A stretch of DNA of 54,106 nucleotides from Paludibacteraceae bacterium (GTDB lineage: Bacteria; Bacteroidota; Bacteroidia; Bacteroidales; Paludibacteraceae), in the NCBI GenBank assembly GCA_905233255.1, contig CAJOCN010000003.1, positions 1 to 54,106 on the forward strand. Direction: 5' to 3'. Both the position numbers and the translations under genes were made by a program. Shown piece after piece: positions 24,712 to 33,045 of the stretch. The first letter of the stretch is position 1. Every line of letters starts with the position of its first letter. The notes beneath the pieces are model-generated. The model saw nothing but the letters and a program-made list of their open reading frames with translations, did no database searches and was not told where the DNA came from.

Positions 24712-25720
24712 TGAAAATTCGCATATTATAGCCCGTGCAGCGGAGTGTCTGGAGTGTGAAGCATCAGCTATCCGAACACTCGTTTCCCGTTTGGACGAGC
24801 ATTTTCTCCAAGCCGTAGAGTTGATACACAGCTGCAAAGGTAAGGTTGTAGTAACCGGCGTCGGTAAGTCCGGACATATAGGATCCAAGATAGCCGCTAC
24901 GCTGGCTTCTACCGGCACACCGGCGTTCTTCCTTAACCCGCTGGACGCCTACCACGGCGATTTGGGGATGCTCGGCTCGGACGATCTCGTCCTCGCCATC
25001 TCTTATTCCGGCGCGACCGAAGAACTGCTCCGTTTTCTGCCGCTTATTCAGGCGAAACATATACCTATTATAGGTATCTCAGGAAGCGATTCTTCCCTGC
25101 TCGCCAAGTACTCGCAGGTGCACCTCAATATCGCTGTAGAGCGCGAGGCGGATCCTCTGAACCTCATTCCGACGGCTTCCACTACGGCTACACTCGCCAT
25201 GGGCGATGCACTTGCTTGCGCGCTCATCGAGGCGACTCATTTCCAGCCTTCCGATTTCGCAATGCTTCATCCGGGCGGTGACCTCGGACGCAAACTGTTG
25301 GCGAAAGTATCGGAGGTGATGTTTACCGAAAACCTGCCCTTCCTGACGCCTGAAATGCCGATGAGCGAGGCGATAGAGATTGTGACCAAAGGGACGCTCG
25401 GAATAGGAATAGTGGTGGAGAAAATGACGAATGCCCACCTTGTGGGAATTATCACGGACGGGGATATTCGTAGAGCGATGCAACGGTTAGGGAAAGAGTT
25501 CTTCGGTACCAAGGTGGCGGAGATAATGTCCCGCAACCCCAAGACGATAAGCAAGGATGCGAAGATTGTAGAGGCGGGCGAAACGATGAACCATTATTCT
25601 ATTCACACTTTGATTGTAGTGGATGAGATTACCAATGACCAATCATCTATGCCCAATGCCCACGTAGTGGGCGTTATTGACTCCTTCTCCTGCCTCCCCG
25701 GTACACGGTTTTACCATTGA
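24704..25720 (+). CDS. kdsD: arabinose-5-phosphate isomerase KdsD/KpsF
   Basis: A 338-residue enzyme that converts ribulose-5-phosphate to arabinose-5-phosphate, the first step to Kdo. The N-terminal SIS domain shows VVVTGVGKSGHIGSKIAATL, LNPLDAYHGDLGML, ISYSGATEELL, PTASTTATLAMGDALA and MLHPGGDLGR. Two CBS domains follow (SEVMFTENLPFL..., VAEIMSRNPKTI...). In the second CBS domain a tract reading EITNDQSSMPNAHV is encoded by imperfect ACCAATG/CCCAATG heptamers (25631-25665) and looks inserted. kdsC follows directly, so the two act in the same pathway. Confidence 0.93.
   Translation: MNNENSHIIARAAECLECEASAIRTLVSRLDEHFLQAVELIHSCKGKVVVTGVGKSGHIGSKIAATLASTGTPAFFLNPLDAYHGDLGMLGSDDLVLAISYSGATEELLRFLPLIQAKHIPIIGISGSDSSLLAKYSQVHLNIAVEREADPLNLIPTASTTATLAMGDALACALIEATHFQPSDFAMLHPGGDLGRKLLAKVSEVMFTENLPFLTPEMPMSEAIEIVTKGTLGIGIVVEKMTNAHLVGIITDGDIRRAMQRLGKEFFGTKVAEIMSRNPKTISKDAKIVEAGETMNHYSIHTLIVVDEITNDQSSMPNAHVVGVIDSFSCLPGTRFYH
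25631..25665. repeat. heptamer tract inside kdsD
   Basis: Five 7-bp units (ACCAATG, ACCAATC, ATCTATG, CCCAATG, CCCACGT) lie in frame in the second CBS domain. They resemble the CCAATCA-type tract in the Sel1-like gene at 51735-51765. Confidence 0.7.
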
Positions 25721-25734
25721 TACGAAAAAATAAT

Positions 25735-26250
25735 ATGATAAAGCTATTTTTGACAGATGTGGATGGCTGTCTGACGGACGGCGCAATGTACTACGGTGCG
25801 AGCGGAGAAGAGATGAAACGCTTCTGCGTCTATGACGGCATGGGCATGGCGCTGCTGATGAAAGCCGGTATCAAATGCGGCATCCTGACCTCCGAAACGA
25901 CGGAGATAGTAGCGCGTAGAGCTAAGAAACTGCAGCTGGACTACCTCTATATGGGCGTCGGGAGCCAAGTCAAGCAAGGCGTGAAGACCAAGTTGCAGGT
26001 ATGCGAACAGATTTGCGCGGAGTTGGAAATCGGTCTGGAGGAAGTGTGCTATGTAGGCGATGATATCAACGATATAGACATCCTGACGGCAGTAGCCCAA
26101 GCCGGCGGCATAGCCGCTTGTCCGCCTAACGCGATGCCCAAAGTGCGTGCCATTCCGGGGATCCGTCTCCTGGAACACCGCGGCGGCGAAGGTGCCATCC
26201 GCGAACTCTGCAACGAGATATTGGAGACGCTAAAGAGTAGCGAAATGTAA
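25735..26250 (+). CDS. kdsC: 3-deoxy-D-manno-octulosonate 8-phosphate phosphatase KdsC
   Basis: A 171-residue HAD-superfamily phosphatase of the C0 type that releases Kdo from Kdo-8-phosphate. Motif I FLTDVDGCLTDG, motif II GILTSETTE, a conserved Lys region QVKQGVKTKL and motif III CYVGDDINDIDIL are intact. The ATG at 25735 gives the canonical MIKLFLTDVDG start; an in-frame TTG further upstream overlaps kdsD. The tail (GGEGAIRELCNEIL) is the usual tetramer-active-site loop of KdsC. Confidence 0.95.
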   Translation: MIKLFLTDVDGCLTDGAMYYGASGEEMKRFCVYDGMGMALLMKAGIKCGILTSETTEIVARRAKKLQLDYLYMGVGSQVKQGVKTKLQVCEQICAELEIGLEEVCYVGDDINDIDILTAVAQAGGIAACPPNAMPKVRAIPGIRLLEHRGGEGAIRELCNEILETLKSSEM

Positions 26251-26281
26251 ATGGTGATTTATATAAATATAGATTTACATT

Positions 26282-27595
26282 ATGAAGTTCTACGACCGGA
26301 AAAATGAATTGGCAGTACTGCAAGAGATTGAAAAACAGTCTCGTACCAGTGCAACCTTCACGGTGCTGATGGGGCGCAGACGTGTAGGAAAGACTTCACT
26401 TATTATGCGAGCTATGCAGGATGCGGAGTCTGCTTACCTGTTTGTGTCCAAAGACAGTGAGGCTTTTCTCTGTCAGAAATTCCAGCGTGCCTTAGAGGAG
26501 CAACTGAACATTCCCATATACGGTACATTGACGCATTTCCGGGAGCTTTTTGAGGTCATCATGCGGGAGTCGGTTAATCGCCCGTTCACGGTCATCATCG
26601 ACGAGTTCCAGAACTTGTACAAGGTCAATCCGGCTATTTTCAGTGAGATACAGGATATATGGGACCGCTACCACACGGAGTCGCGTATCAACCTGATAGT
26701 GAGCGGCAGTATTATGTCGTTGATGAAACGTATCTTTGAGAACGAGAATGAACCGCTCTATGGCCGTCCTACCTCCAGAATGACCTTACGACCGTTTACT
26801 ATTGCGACGCTCAAACAGATATATAGCGATTATTGTCCGGACTATAAGAATGAGGATTTGTTGTGCCTGTATATGCTTACGGGCGGAGTAGCCAAGTATG
26901 TGGAGTTGCTGATGGATGCCGGCTGCTATACGAAAGAGAAGATGCTCAATTATGTATGCCGCATGGACTCCTATTTTCTTTCGGAGGGCAGGGACATGAT
27001 CAATAATGAGTTCGGCTCCGATTATAATACTTACTATTCCATATTACAGTTGATAGCCAAAGGACAGAACCGTCGTAGCGATATAGACGGAGCGTTACAG
27101 AAAGATGTGGGTACATTCCTTCAGAACCTGGAGAATAACTTCGGCATGATAGCCCGTATCCGACCAGTGTTGTCTTCGCCTAATTCCAAGGTGTCGTCGT
27201 ATGAAATAGTAGATCCGTTCCTGCGCTTCTGGTTCCGTTTCATCTGTCCGTATCAGGCTTTGATAGAGAGCGGGCAGTTACGGTTATTGCGCGAGAATAT
27301 CAATACGCATTACGAACAGTTCTCAGGACGCACCTTGGAGCGCTATTTTCAGGCATTATTGATGGAAAGCGGCGTCTATACATTAGTGGGTAACTGGTGG
27401 GACAAGAAGAGTGAGAACGAGATAGACGTGGTGGCGCTCAATGAGTTCGACCGCACGGGACTGATAGCCGAAGTGAAGCGCAATGAGCACAAACTCAGCC
27501 TGCCGAAACTGGAAGAGAAAGTGAAGAGTTTGCCCCAGGGAACATTCGGTCAGTACAAGTTTGAGCTAAAAGGCTTGTCCTTGAAGGATATGTGA
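26282..27595 (+). CDS. ATPase_2 / DUF234-type ATP-binding protein
   Basis: A 437-residue protein with an N-terminal STAND-like ATPase_2 domain (MGRRRVGKTSLI Walker A; TVIIDEFQNLYK Walker B; LIVSGSIMSLMKRIF sensor strand) and a C-terminal DUF234-like, PD-(D/E)XK-type domain (YFQALLMESGVYTLVGNWW...NEIDVVAL...GLIAEVKRNE). The E-x(n)-ID-x(n)-EVK pattern is that of a nuclease-fold core. The cellular role of this family is unknown; it is widespread and often mobile. It sits between kdsC and the AT-rich glycan block and has no evident role in Kdo synthesis. Confidence 0.85.
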   Translation: MKFYDRKNELAVLQEIEKQSRTSATFTVLMGRRRVGKTSLIMRAMQDAESAYLFVSKDSEAFLCQKFQRALEEQLNIPIYGTLTHFRELFEVIMRESVNRPFTVIIDEFQNLYKVNPAIFSEIQDIWDRYHTESRINLIVSGSIMSLMKRIFENENEPLYGRPTSRMTLRPFTIATLKQIYSDYCPDYKNEDLLCLYMLTGGVAKYVELLMDAGCYTKEKMLNYVCRMDSYFLSEGRDMINNEFGSDYNTYYSILQLIAKGQNRRSDIDGALQKDVGTFLQNLENNFGMIARIRPVLSSPNSKVSSYEIVDPFLRFWFRFICPYQALIESGQLRLLRENINTHYEQFSGRTLERYFQALLMESGVYTLVGNWWDKKSENEIDVVALNEFDRTGLIAEVKRNEHKLSLPKLEEKVKSLPQGTFGQYKFELKGLSLKDM

Positions 27596-27597
27596 TT

Positions 27598-27981
27598 CGA
27601 GGATGTCAGGAAGCAATCAGTTGGTGGCTGAGGTGCTTGTGAGCACTAGAGGGATAGTGCCTGGATCGCAGATAGTATGGCAATGCCCCCGTGAATGGGT
27701 AACAGATGACTAAGAATAACCAAGTATCACTAACGTTGAATTTTTGAACACAGCGTTCGAAAAAAATGACATGAGACAGTTGAGACTTTGAGACTTTAAA
27801 AGTCCCAAAATTCCAAAGTCCCAATGCAATAATGAAATGTCAGTATTGACAGTTTTGTCAGTTTGTAGGGCGCGAAGGCTGATAAAATCAGGAAACTGAC
27901 AATAATGACAAAACTGACAAAGCAAATTTTTATAACCGGAATGAAATTCCGGGGCAAAGGAAAAAGAAAAATAAAAGAGAT
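27598..27981. other. 384-bp gap with short imperfect repeats
   Basis: No coding frame on either strand looks genuine. The second half holds short repeats: TTGAGACTTTGAGACTTT, AAGTCCC/CCAAAGTCCC, and TTTGTCAG-type units in inverted orientation (about 27845-27870 and 27895-27922). It marks the border to the AT-richer block that follows. Confidence 0.5.
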
Positions 27982-29355
27982 ATGAGTAAAAATATAGCAG
28001 TCATATTGGCAGGTGGGAGTGGGTCACGTTTTGGACGTGATTTGCCGAAACAGTTTCTGAAAGTCGCAGGAAAGAAAGTGATTGAGCACACGATTGATGT
28101 GTTTGAACATAATGAGTTGATAGATGAGATTGCGGTTGTTACACGTCCTGAATTTATATCGAACATAGAGCAAATGGTCGTGAATAACCATTATGCGAAA
28201 GTTCGTAAAATATTACAGGGCGGTAAAGAAAGGTATCATTCGAGTCTTTCTGCAATCAACGCGTATATGAATGATGACGACAATCTAATTTTTCACGATG
28301 CTGTCCGTCCGTTGGTGAACGACCGGATTATAGATGATTGTGTGAAAGCGTTGGAGAAATACGAAGCGGTAGATGTGGCAATTCCCGTAGCCGACACGAT
28401 TATTCAGGTGGATGAAAAAGATTGTATTAATTCCATTCCAATTCGTTCATTGTTGCGTAGCGGACAGACACCGCAATGTTTCAAACGAGGTATCATTGAC
28501 AAAGCATATAAGACAGCCCTTCAAGACCCTCAATTTGTAACCACAGATGACTGTGGCGTCGTCCGTAAATATTTGCCGGATGTACCTGTCTTTGTTGTTA
28601 AGGGTGAGGTTTTCAATATGAAGATTACCTATAAAGAAGATTTGTTCCTTGTTGATAAATTGTTTCAATTAAAGAGCCAAGAGGGTAGTCAAGAAGCATT
28701 GACAGAAAAGACGAAAAAGCAGTTACAAGGCAAAGTGCTGGTTGTTTTTGGTGGCAGTTATGGTATTGGCGCAGATGTAGCCCGTTTGGCGCGTGATTGC
28801 GGAGCGAAAGTTTATTGCTTCAGCCGTTCGTTAAATGGTGTGGACGTGAGCCAGACGGAACATGTGGAAAAGGCTTTGCGTGAGGTGAGCGAGCAAGAAG
28901 GAAAGATTGATTTTGTTGTGAATACAGCGGGTATATTGGTTAAAGAGGCACTTTCTGCGATGGAGTACGAGCGTATTCAGCAATCGGTGAATGTGAATAT
29001 GTTGGGCATCATCAACGTAGCGAAAGCGTCTTATCTTTATTTGGCACAAACGAAAGGTTCGCTTTTGGCCTATACAAGCAGCAGTTATACGCGCGGAAGA
29101 ATGATGTATAGTATATATTCCGCCACCAAAGCAGCAGTGGTCAATCTGGTTCAAGCATTAGCGGAAGAATGGTCGAATGACCACATTCGTGTCAATTGTA
29201 TCAATCCGGAGCGTACAAAAACGCCGATGCGTGTATCTAATTTTGGCAACGAACCGGAGGACACATTATTGAAATCGGAAGAGGTAGCTATTGCGTCGCT
29301 GAATACTGTCGCATCTGATTTTACGGGAGAAGTGATAGACGTTAAAAGAAAATAA
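27982..29355 (+). CDS. bifunctional ribitol-5-phosphate cytidylyltransferase / SDR reductase (Bcs1/TarIJ-like)
   Basis: A 457-residue fusion. Residues about 1-230 form an IspD/TarI-type cytidylyltransferase (AVILAGGSGSRFGRDLPKQF, IFHDAVRPLVND, IPVADTI, LLRSGQTPQCFKRG, TTDDCGVV). Residues about 245-457 form a short-chain dehydrogenase (LVVFGGSYGIGADVARLA, NTAGILVKEAL, TSSSYTRGRMMYSIYSATKAAV, the Y-x3-K active site, RVNCINPERTKTPMR). The same fusion order is known from Haemophilus Bcs1/Acs1, which reduces ribulose-5-phosphate and makes CDP-ribitol. The product would be CDP-ribitol for a ribitol-phosphate polymer or side group. The adjacent LicD-type transferase is a plausible user. Confidence 0.87.
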   Translation: MSKNIAVILAGGSGSRFGRDLPKQFLKVAGKKVIEHTIDVFEHNELIDEIAVVTRPEFISNIEQMVVNNHYAKVRKILQGGKERYHSSLSAINAYMNDDDNLIFHDAVRPLVNDRIIDDCVKALEKYEAVDVAIPVADTIIQVDEKDCINSIPIRSLLRSGQTPQCFKRGIIDKAYKTALQDPQFVTTDDCGVVRKYLPDVPVFVVKGEVFNMKITYKEDLFLVDKLFQLKSQEGSQEALTEKTKKQLQGKVLVVFGGSYGIGADVARLARDCGAKVYCFSRSLNGVDVSQTEHVEKALREVSEQEGKIDFVVNTAGILVKEALSAMEYERIQQSVNVNMLGIINVAKASYLYLAQTKGSLLAYTSSSYTRGRMMYSIYSATKAAVVNLVQALAEEWSNDHIRVNCINPERTKTPMRVSNFGNEPEDTLLKSEEVAIASLNTVASDFTGEVIDVKRK

Positions 29356-29356
29356 A

Positions 29357-30142
29357 ATGGAAGATTTAAGTAAATATAATCTGGAAGGATCAATGTTACG
29401 TAAGGCACAGATGAGAATGTTAGAAATTCTCAAAATTGTTGATTCCATCTTTTCCAAACACCATATTGAATATTATTTGGATGGCGGAACCTTATTAGGG
29501 GCAGTTCGTCATGGTGGATTTATTCCTTGGGACGATGATATAGACATCTCAGTCCGTAGAGAAGATTTCTCGCGAATCAAGAGAGTGTTGCAGAAGGAAT
29601 TGCCTAATAATTTGGTGTTTCAAGATCGGTTCACAGACTGGAATTTGCCGGTACTTATAGCCAAGGTCCGTGATAAAAATTCATATTACTATGAGGAGGA
29701 ATGTACAAACAGATTAAAAGAAAAAGGACTGTTTATTGATATTATTCCGATGGAAAAGATCCCGTCTTGGTCATGGAAACAAAAACTGGATTATTGGTAT
29801 GGTCATTGCGTTCGCGGAATACATAACTATTCCTCTTTCCAGGATAAAATAATATCATATCTCCTATTCCCATTTGCATGGAGTATTGTCGCGCTAACCC
29901 GTTGTATTAATTATCTTATTCCATCTCCCCAATTGGCGGATGTTTATGGCTGGAAACCAACAGGGTTCTACATGAAGTATGATGTGTTCCCTATCAAAAG
30001 AATCCAATTTGAGGACTTTCAGGCGTGCGTTCCTAATAATCCAGATGCGGTTCTGAAGGGGCTCTTTGGCGATTATATGCAGATTCCACCGGAAGAAAAA
30101 CGTAGAGTGCATAATTCTAAGATAGAATTTTACGACGAATGA
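29357..30142 (+). CDS. LicD-family phosphotransferase
   Basis: A 261-residue protein with the LicD/fukutin nucleotidyltransferase-fold core: YYLDGGTLLGAVRHGGFIPWDDDIDISV holds the G-G-T-L-L-G and D-D-D-I-D motifs. LicD proteins move phosphocholine from CDP-choline, whereas the related FKRP and fukutin move ribitol-phosphate from CDP-ribitol. The gene begins one base after the CDP-ribitol synthase fusion and overlaps the next GT2 gene by 4 bases, so ribitol-phosphate transfer is the simplest proposal. Phosphocholine transfer cannot be excluded, but no choline-activating gene is present. Confidence 0.87.
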   Translation: MEDLSKYNLEGSMLRKAQMRMLEILKIVDSIFSKHHIEYYLDGGTLLGAVRHGGFIPWDDDIDISVRREDFSRIKRVLQKELPNNLVFQDRFTDWNLPVLIAKVRDKNSYYYEEECTNRLKEKGLFIDIIPMEKIPSWSWKQKLDYWYGHCVRGIHNYSSFQDKIISYLLFPFAWSIVALTRCINYLIPSPQLADVYGWKPTGFYMKYDVFPIKRIQFEDFQACVPNNPDAVLKGLFGDYMQIPPEEKRRVHNSKIEFYDE

Positions 30143-31119
30143 ATAAGCCTAAAGTCAGTATTATAGTACCAATTTATGGCGTGGAGCGATACATAGAGCG
30201 CTGCGCTGTAAGTTTATTTGAACAAACATATTCAAACATAGAATATATGTTTGTAAATGATGCTACACAAGATAAGTCTATTGAAATATTGCAAAATGTA
30301 ATAGCGCGTTACCCCACTCGTCAGAAGAATGTGCAGATTCTTACGCACCAGCAGAACAAAGGATTATCTGCAGCAAGAAATACGGGCTTGGATAGTTGTT
30401 CTGGAGACTTTGTATGGCACGTAGATTCGGATGACTACATCGCTATTGACGCGGTTAAGCAATTAGTAGAGACGATTGAACAGCATAATGCAGATATTGT
30501 GATATTTGATGTGAATGTAGTGACGGTAAATAGAATATACATAGAGCGCGTTGGATACGCAAATAAAATGGATTACATTCGGCGGTTATTGCAACATATT
30601 GAGAAATGCGCACATTGGAATAAGTTCTATAATGCAGATTTTGTCCGCCAAACAGGAATACGAAGCGATGAACGGATACGTCTGGCAGAAGATTATGCCG
30701 TAACACCGCGCCTTGTGCACCAAGCAAAAAAGATAGCGGTTCTACATGAGCCACTCTATTTCTACGAGACAACCAATCAGGCTTCGTATGTCCATAATCT
30801 CACTCGTGCTTCTATTGAGAGCCAATATCTTGCAGACAAAATACTAATCGAATATTTTACCTCTGTCCCGGATGCAGATAAATATGCTGATGTTGTTTCC
30901 GCATTGCCTCAACGTAGCATGGTCTCTTTGATAAAAAATGCCGACAGATCATCTTGGCCGGATATTTTAGATGTGTATAGCAGCTATTTGTCTCAATCAG
31001 CATCTCAAGGAATGACTCTTGTCAACAGAACCATTTTTAAATTGGCGACAGGCAAACACTATCATTTCTTACAAGGATTCTTGAATTTTTATCACTTAGT
31101 AATGCGAGTACGTTCATGA
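30139..31119 (+). CDS. GT2-family glycosyltransferase
   Basis: A 326-residue inverting glycosyltransferase of the GT-A fold. Motifs: SIIVPIYGVERYIERCAVSLF, MFVNDATQDKSIEIL, NKGLSAARNTGLDSCSGDFVWHVDSDDY with the DSDD metal site. The C-terminal half is less conserved and helical. Overlaps licD by 4 bases and the GT11 gene by 4 bases, so it belongs to the same transcript. The sugar donor cannot be deduced. Confidence 0.9.
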   Translation: MNKPKVSIIVPIYGVERYIERCAVSLFEQTYSNIEYMFVNDATQDKSIEILQNVIARYPTRQKNVQILTHQQNKGLSAARNTGLDSCSGDFVWHVDSDDYIAIDAVKQLVETIEQHNADIVIFDVNVVTVNRIYIERVGYANKMDYIRRLLQHIEKCAHWNKFYNADFVRQTGIRSDERIRLAEDYAVTPRLVHQAKKIAVLHEPLYFYETTNQASYVHNLTRASIESQYLADKILIEYFTSVPDADKYADVVSALPQRSMVSLIKNADRSSWPDILDVYSSYLSQSASQGMTLVNRTIFKLATGKHYHFLQGFLNFYHLVMRVRS

Positions 31120-31988
31120 TACAAGTAATATTACAAGGAGGATTAGGAAACCAGATGTTTGAATATGCTACAGCATACGCGCTGGCTCGAAAGCAAGAAA
31201 CGCCTTTCGCACTCGATCTGTCATATATGGATGTCTTTGCACAGAAGCAGTGGTGTCGGCCGTATGAATTATCGGTGTTCGCATTACATTCCAAAGCATG
31301 CTTTACACGCAAACATCGGTTAGCAGTTCGCGTCTTGGGACGCTTGCGATTATTTTGCCGAAAGTATTCTAAAACAAGTTGCGGTAGCTATTATTTCGAT
31401 GTGGCGGATAAGTCACTTATGAAAACTAAATCTGCTATACTGTTTGATTATTGTGCGAATTATCATACCTTTGAGGCCTATAGAGAAGAACTACTAAAAG
31501 AGTTTGCCTTTGCAGAACAACCTAATGCGCAGAATCAAGTGCTGTTAGATGAGATTAAAAAGACAAACTCGGTGTCAGTACACATTAGACGAGGCGACTA
31601 TCTGAATGGAGCAAACAAAAATATGTTCTATACCCCATCGGTGGAATGGTACAGACGCGCAATGGAAATGATAGAAAAGCATGTCGATGCGCCGCATTAC
31701 TACTTCTTCTCGGACGATATACCATGGGTGCGCGAGAAATTCGCAGACATCAAGAATGCCACTTTTGTGGATATTAACTACGGCGCTGATGCGTATAATG
31801 ATATGCGCCTCATGTCCGCATGTCAGCATAATATCATCGCCAATAGTACATTCAGTTGGTGGGGCGCATGGTTAAATACAAATCCGGATAAAATCGTGAT
31901 AGCGCCCGCACGGTATTATAATAATCCGGCAGACATTTCCTCCTATGTGGAAAAAATGATTCCAAAGGAATGGATAGTGCTTGAGTAA
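31116..31988 (+). CDS. GT11 alpha-1,2-fucosyltransferase-like protein
   Basis: A 290-residue glycosyltransferase of family GT11. The N-terminus QGGLGNQMFEYATAYALA, the central VSVHIRRGDYL and the C-terminal NIIANSTFSWWGAWLN are the three hallmark motifs of bacterial alpha-1,2-fucosyltransferases; HIRRGDY contacts GDP-fucose. It would add L-fucose or a related sugar to the surface glycan. No GDP-fucose synthesis genes are in the window. Overlaps its neighbours by a few bases on both sides. Confidence 0.92.
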   Translation: MIQVILQGGLGNQMFEYATAYALARKQETPFALDLSYMDVFAQKQWCRPYELSVFALHSKACFTRKHRLAVRVLGRLRLFCRKYSKTSCGSYYFDVADKSLMKTKSAILFDYCANYHTFEAYREELLKEFAFAEQPNAQNQVLLDEIKKTNSVSVHIRRGDYLNGANKNMFYTPSVEWYRRAMEMIEKHVDAPHYYFFSDDIPWVREKFADIKNATFVDINYGADAYNDMRLMSACQHNIIANSTFSWWGAWLNTNPDKIVIAPARYYNNPADISSYVEKMIPKEWIVLE

Positions 31989-31989
31989 T

Positions 31990-33045
31990 ATGGAAAAGGA
32001 ACGCCAATCAAATATAGAACTACTACGACTCTTGTGCATGTATGTTCTTCCTTTCTTGCACTTTTGTGTGTTTTGTTTGCCGCAGTCGATTTCTTTATCA
32101 AACCAAACTGTCATATGGTCGATATTGCCGAAAATCCTCTGTTCATTCATGACTTTGCAAGTTAATTTGTTCGTACTTATATCCGGCTGGTTTGGGATAC
32201 ATACTACATTAAGAAAACTTATTCAGTTCTACGTAATCTGTGCATTTTATAGCATTTTAGTATATTGCATATCCTTGTTTTTGCCGGGCACTACTTTTAC
32301 TCTGAAAGATGCTATAATATCTTTTATGCCATTTTCATTTTTACCCGGGTGGTGGTTCGTAAAAGCATATTTATTTTTGTTGCTCTTAGCTCCGTTGTTC
32401 AACAAGGCCATAGAATATATGTCCAAACAAGAATATATATGGTGTCTGTTCGCACTGACACTGATAAATGTATTCTATGGCTTTTTCTGCAGGCAATCAA
32501 TCAATCCGAACGGTTGCAACTTTATGCAGGTGATGTATATGTATTTTATAGGGCGTTATATAGCTCTACATGTATCATTTGACAAGCACAAATTGCATAA
32601 GAAGAGTGCAATTTGTGCAATTATAGGTGTAGCCCTGTATGCAACAGTTTGGATATTAAATGATTTTTATTTGCACTGGGTAAGTTCCCTTGCGTTCTTT
32701 AATAATAACAATCCGTGGTCGATGTTTAATACGATTGCTATTTTCTTGTTTTTCGTCACTATGGAATTTAAAAGTAGGTCTATCAATTGGCTTGCAAAAG
32801 GTGTATTCCCGGTATATCTGGTTCATACAAGTATATGGATTAGTGCGTACTGGAATAATTATTTTATAGGCTTGTATGATAAGCACGATCCTTTTAGCGC
32901 ATGGACAATTGTACTCGTGCTGTTCACGATATACTTTATAGTAATAGTATGTTTTGATCATATCCGAGCATATTTTACATCTCCCATTATATCTGCTATT
33001 GACCAACAACTACATAAACTAATCAAATTATCAGGCATATGCTAA
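31990..33045 (+). CDS. acyltransferase_3 (OafA-like) membrane protein
   Basis: A 351-residue integral membrane protein with about ten hydrophobic segments. It opens RQSNIELLRLLCMYVLPFLHF, matching the R-x10-H motif of acyltransferase family 3, which O-acetylates or O-acylates surface polysaccharides. The region GWWFVKAYLFLLLLAPLFNK is also typical. ATG at 31990 is preferred; a TTG nine bases earlier overlaps the GT11 gene. It overlaps the next GT2 gene by 7 bases. Confidence 0.85.
   Translation: MEKERQSNIELLRLLCMYVLPFLHFCVFCLPQSISLSNQTVIWSILPKILCSFMTLQVNLFVLISGWFGIHTTLRKLIQFYVICAFYSILVYCISLFLPGTTFTLKDAIISFMPFSFLPGWWFVKAYLFLLLLAPLFNKAIEYMSKQEYIWCLFALTLINVFYGFFCRQSINPNGCNFMQVMYMYFIGRYIALHVSFDKHKLHKKSAICAIIGVALYATVWILNDFYLHWVSSLAFFNNNNPWSMFNTIAIFLFFVTMEFKSRSINWLAKGVFPVYLVHTSIWISAYWNNYFIGLYDKHDPFSAWTIVLVLFTIYFIVIVCFDHIRAYFTSPIISAIDQQLHKLIKLSGIC

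Noticed and set aside
26282..27595. Defence system or toxin call for the ATPase
   Set aside because: Only a single ATPase_2/DUF234 protein is present without partner genes; a defence role would be guesswork.
22865..29355. Two ispD copies
   Set aside because: The second IspD-like domain is fused to a short-chain dehydrogenase and fits a polyol-phosphate cytidylyltransferase, not methylerythritol phosphate.
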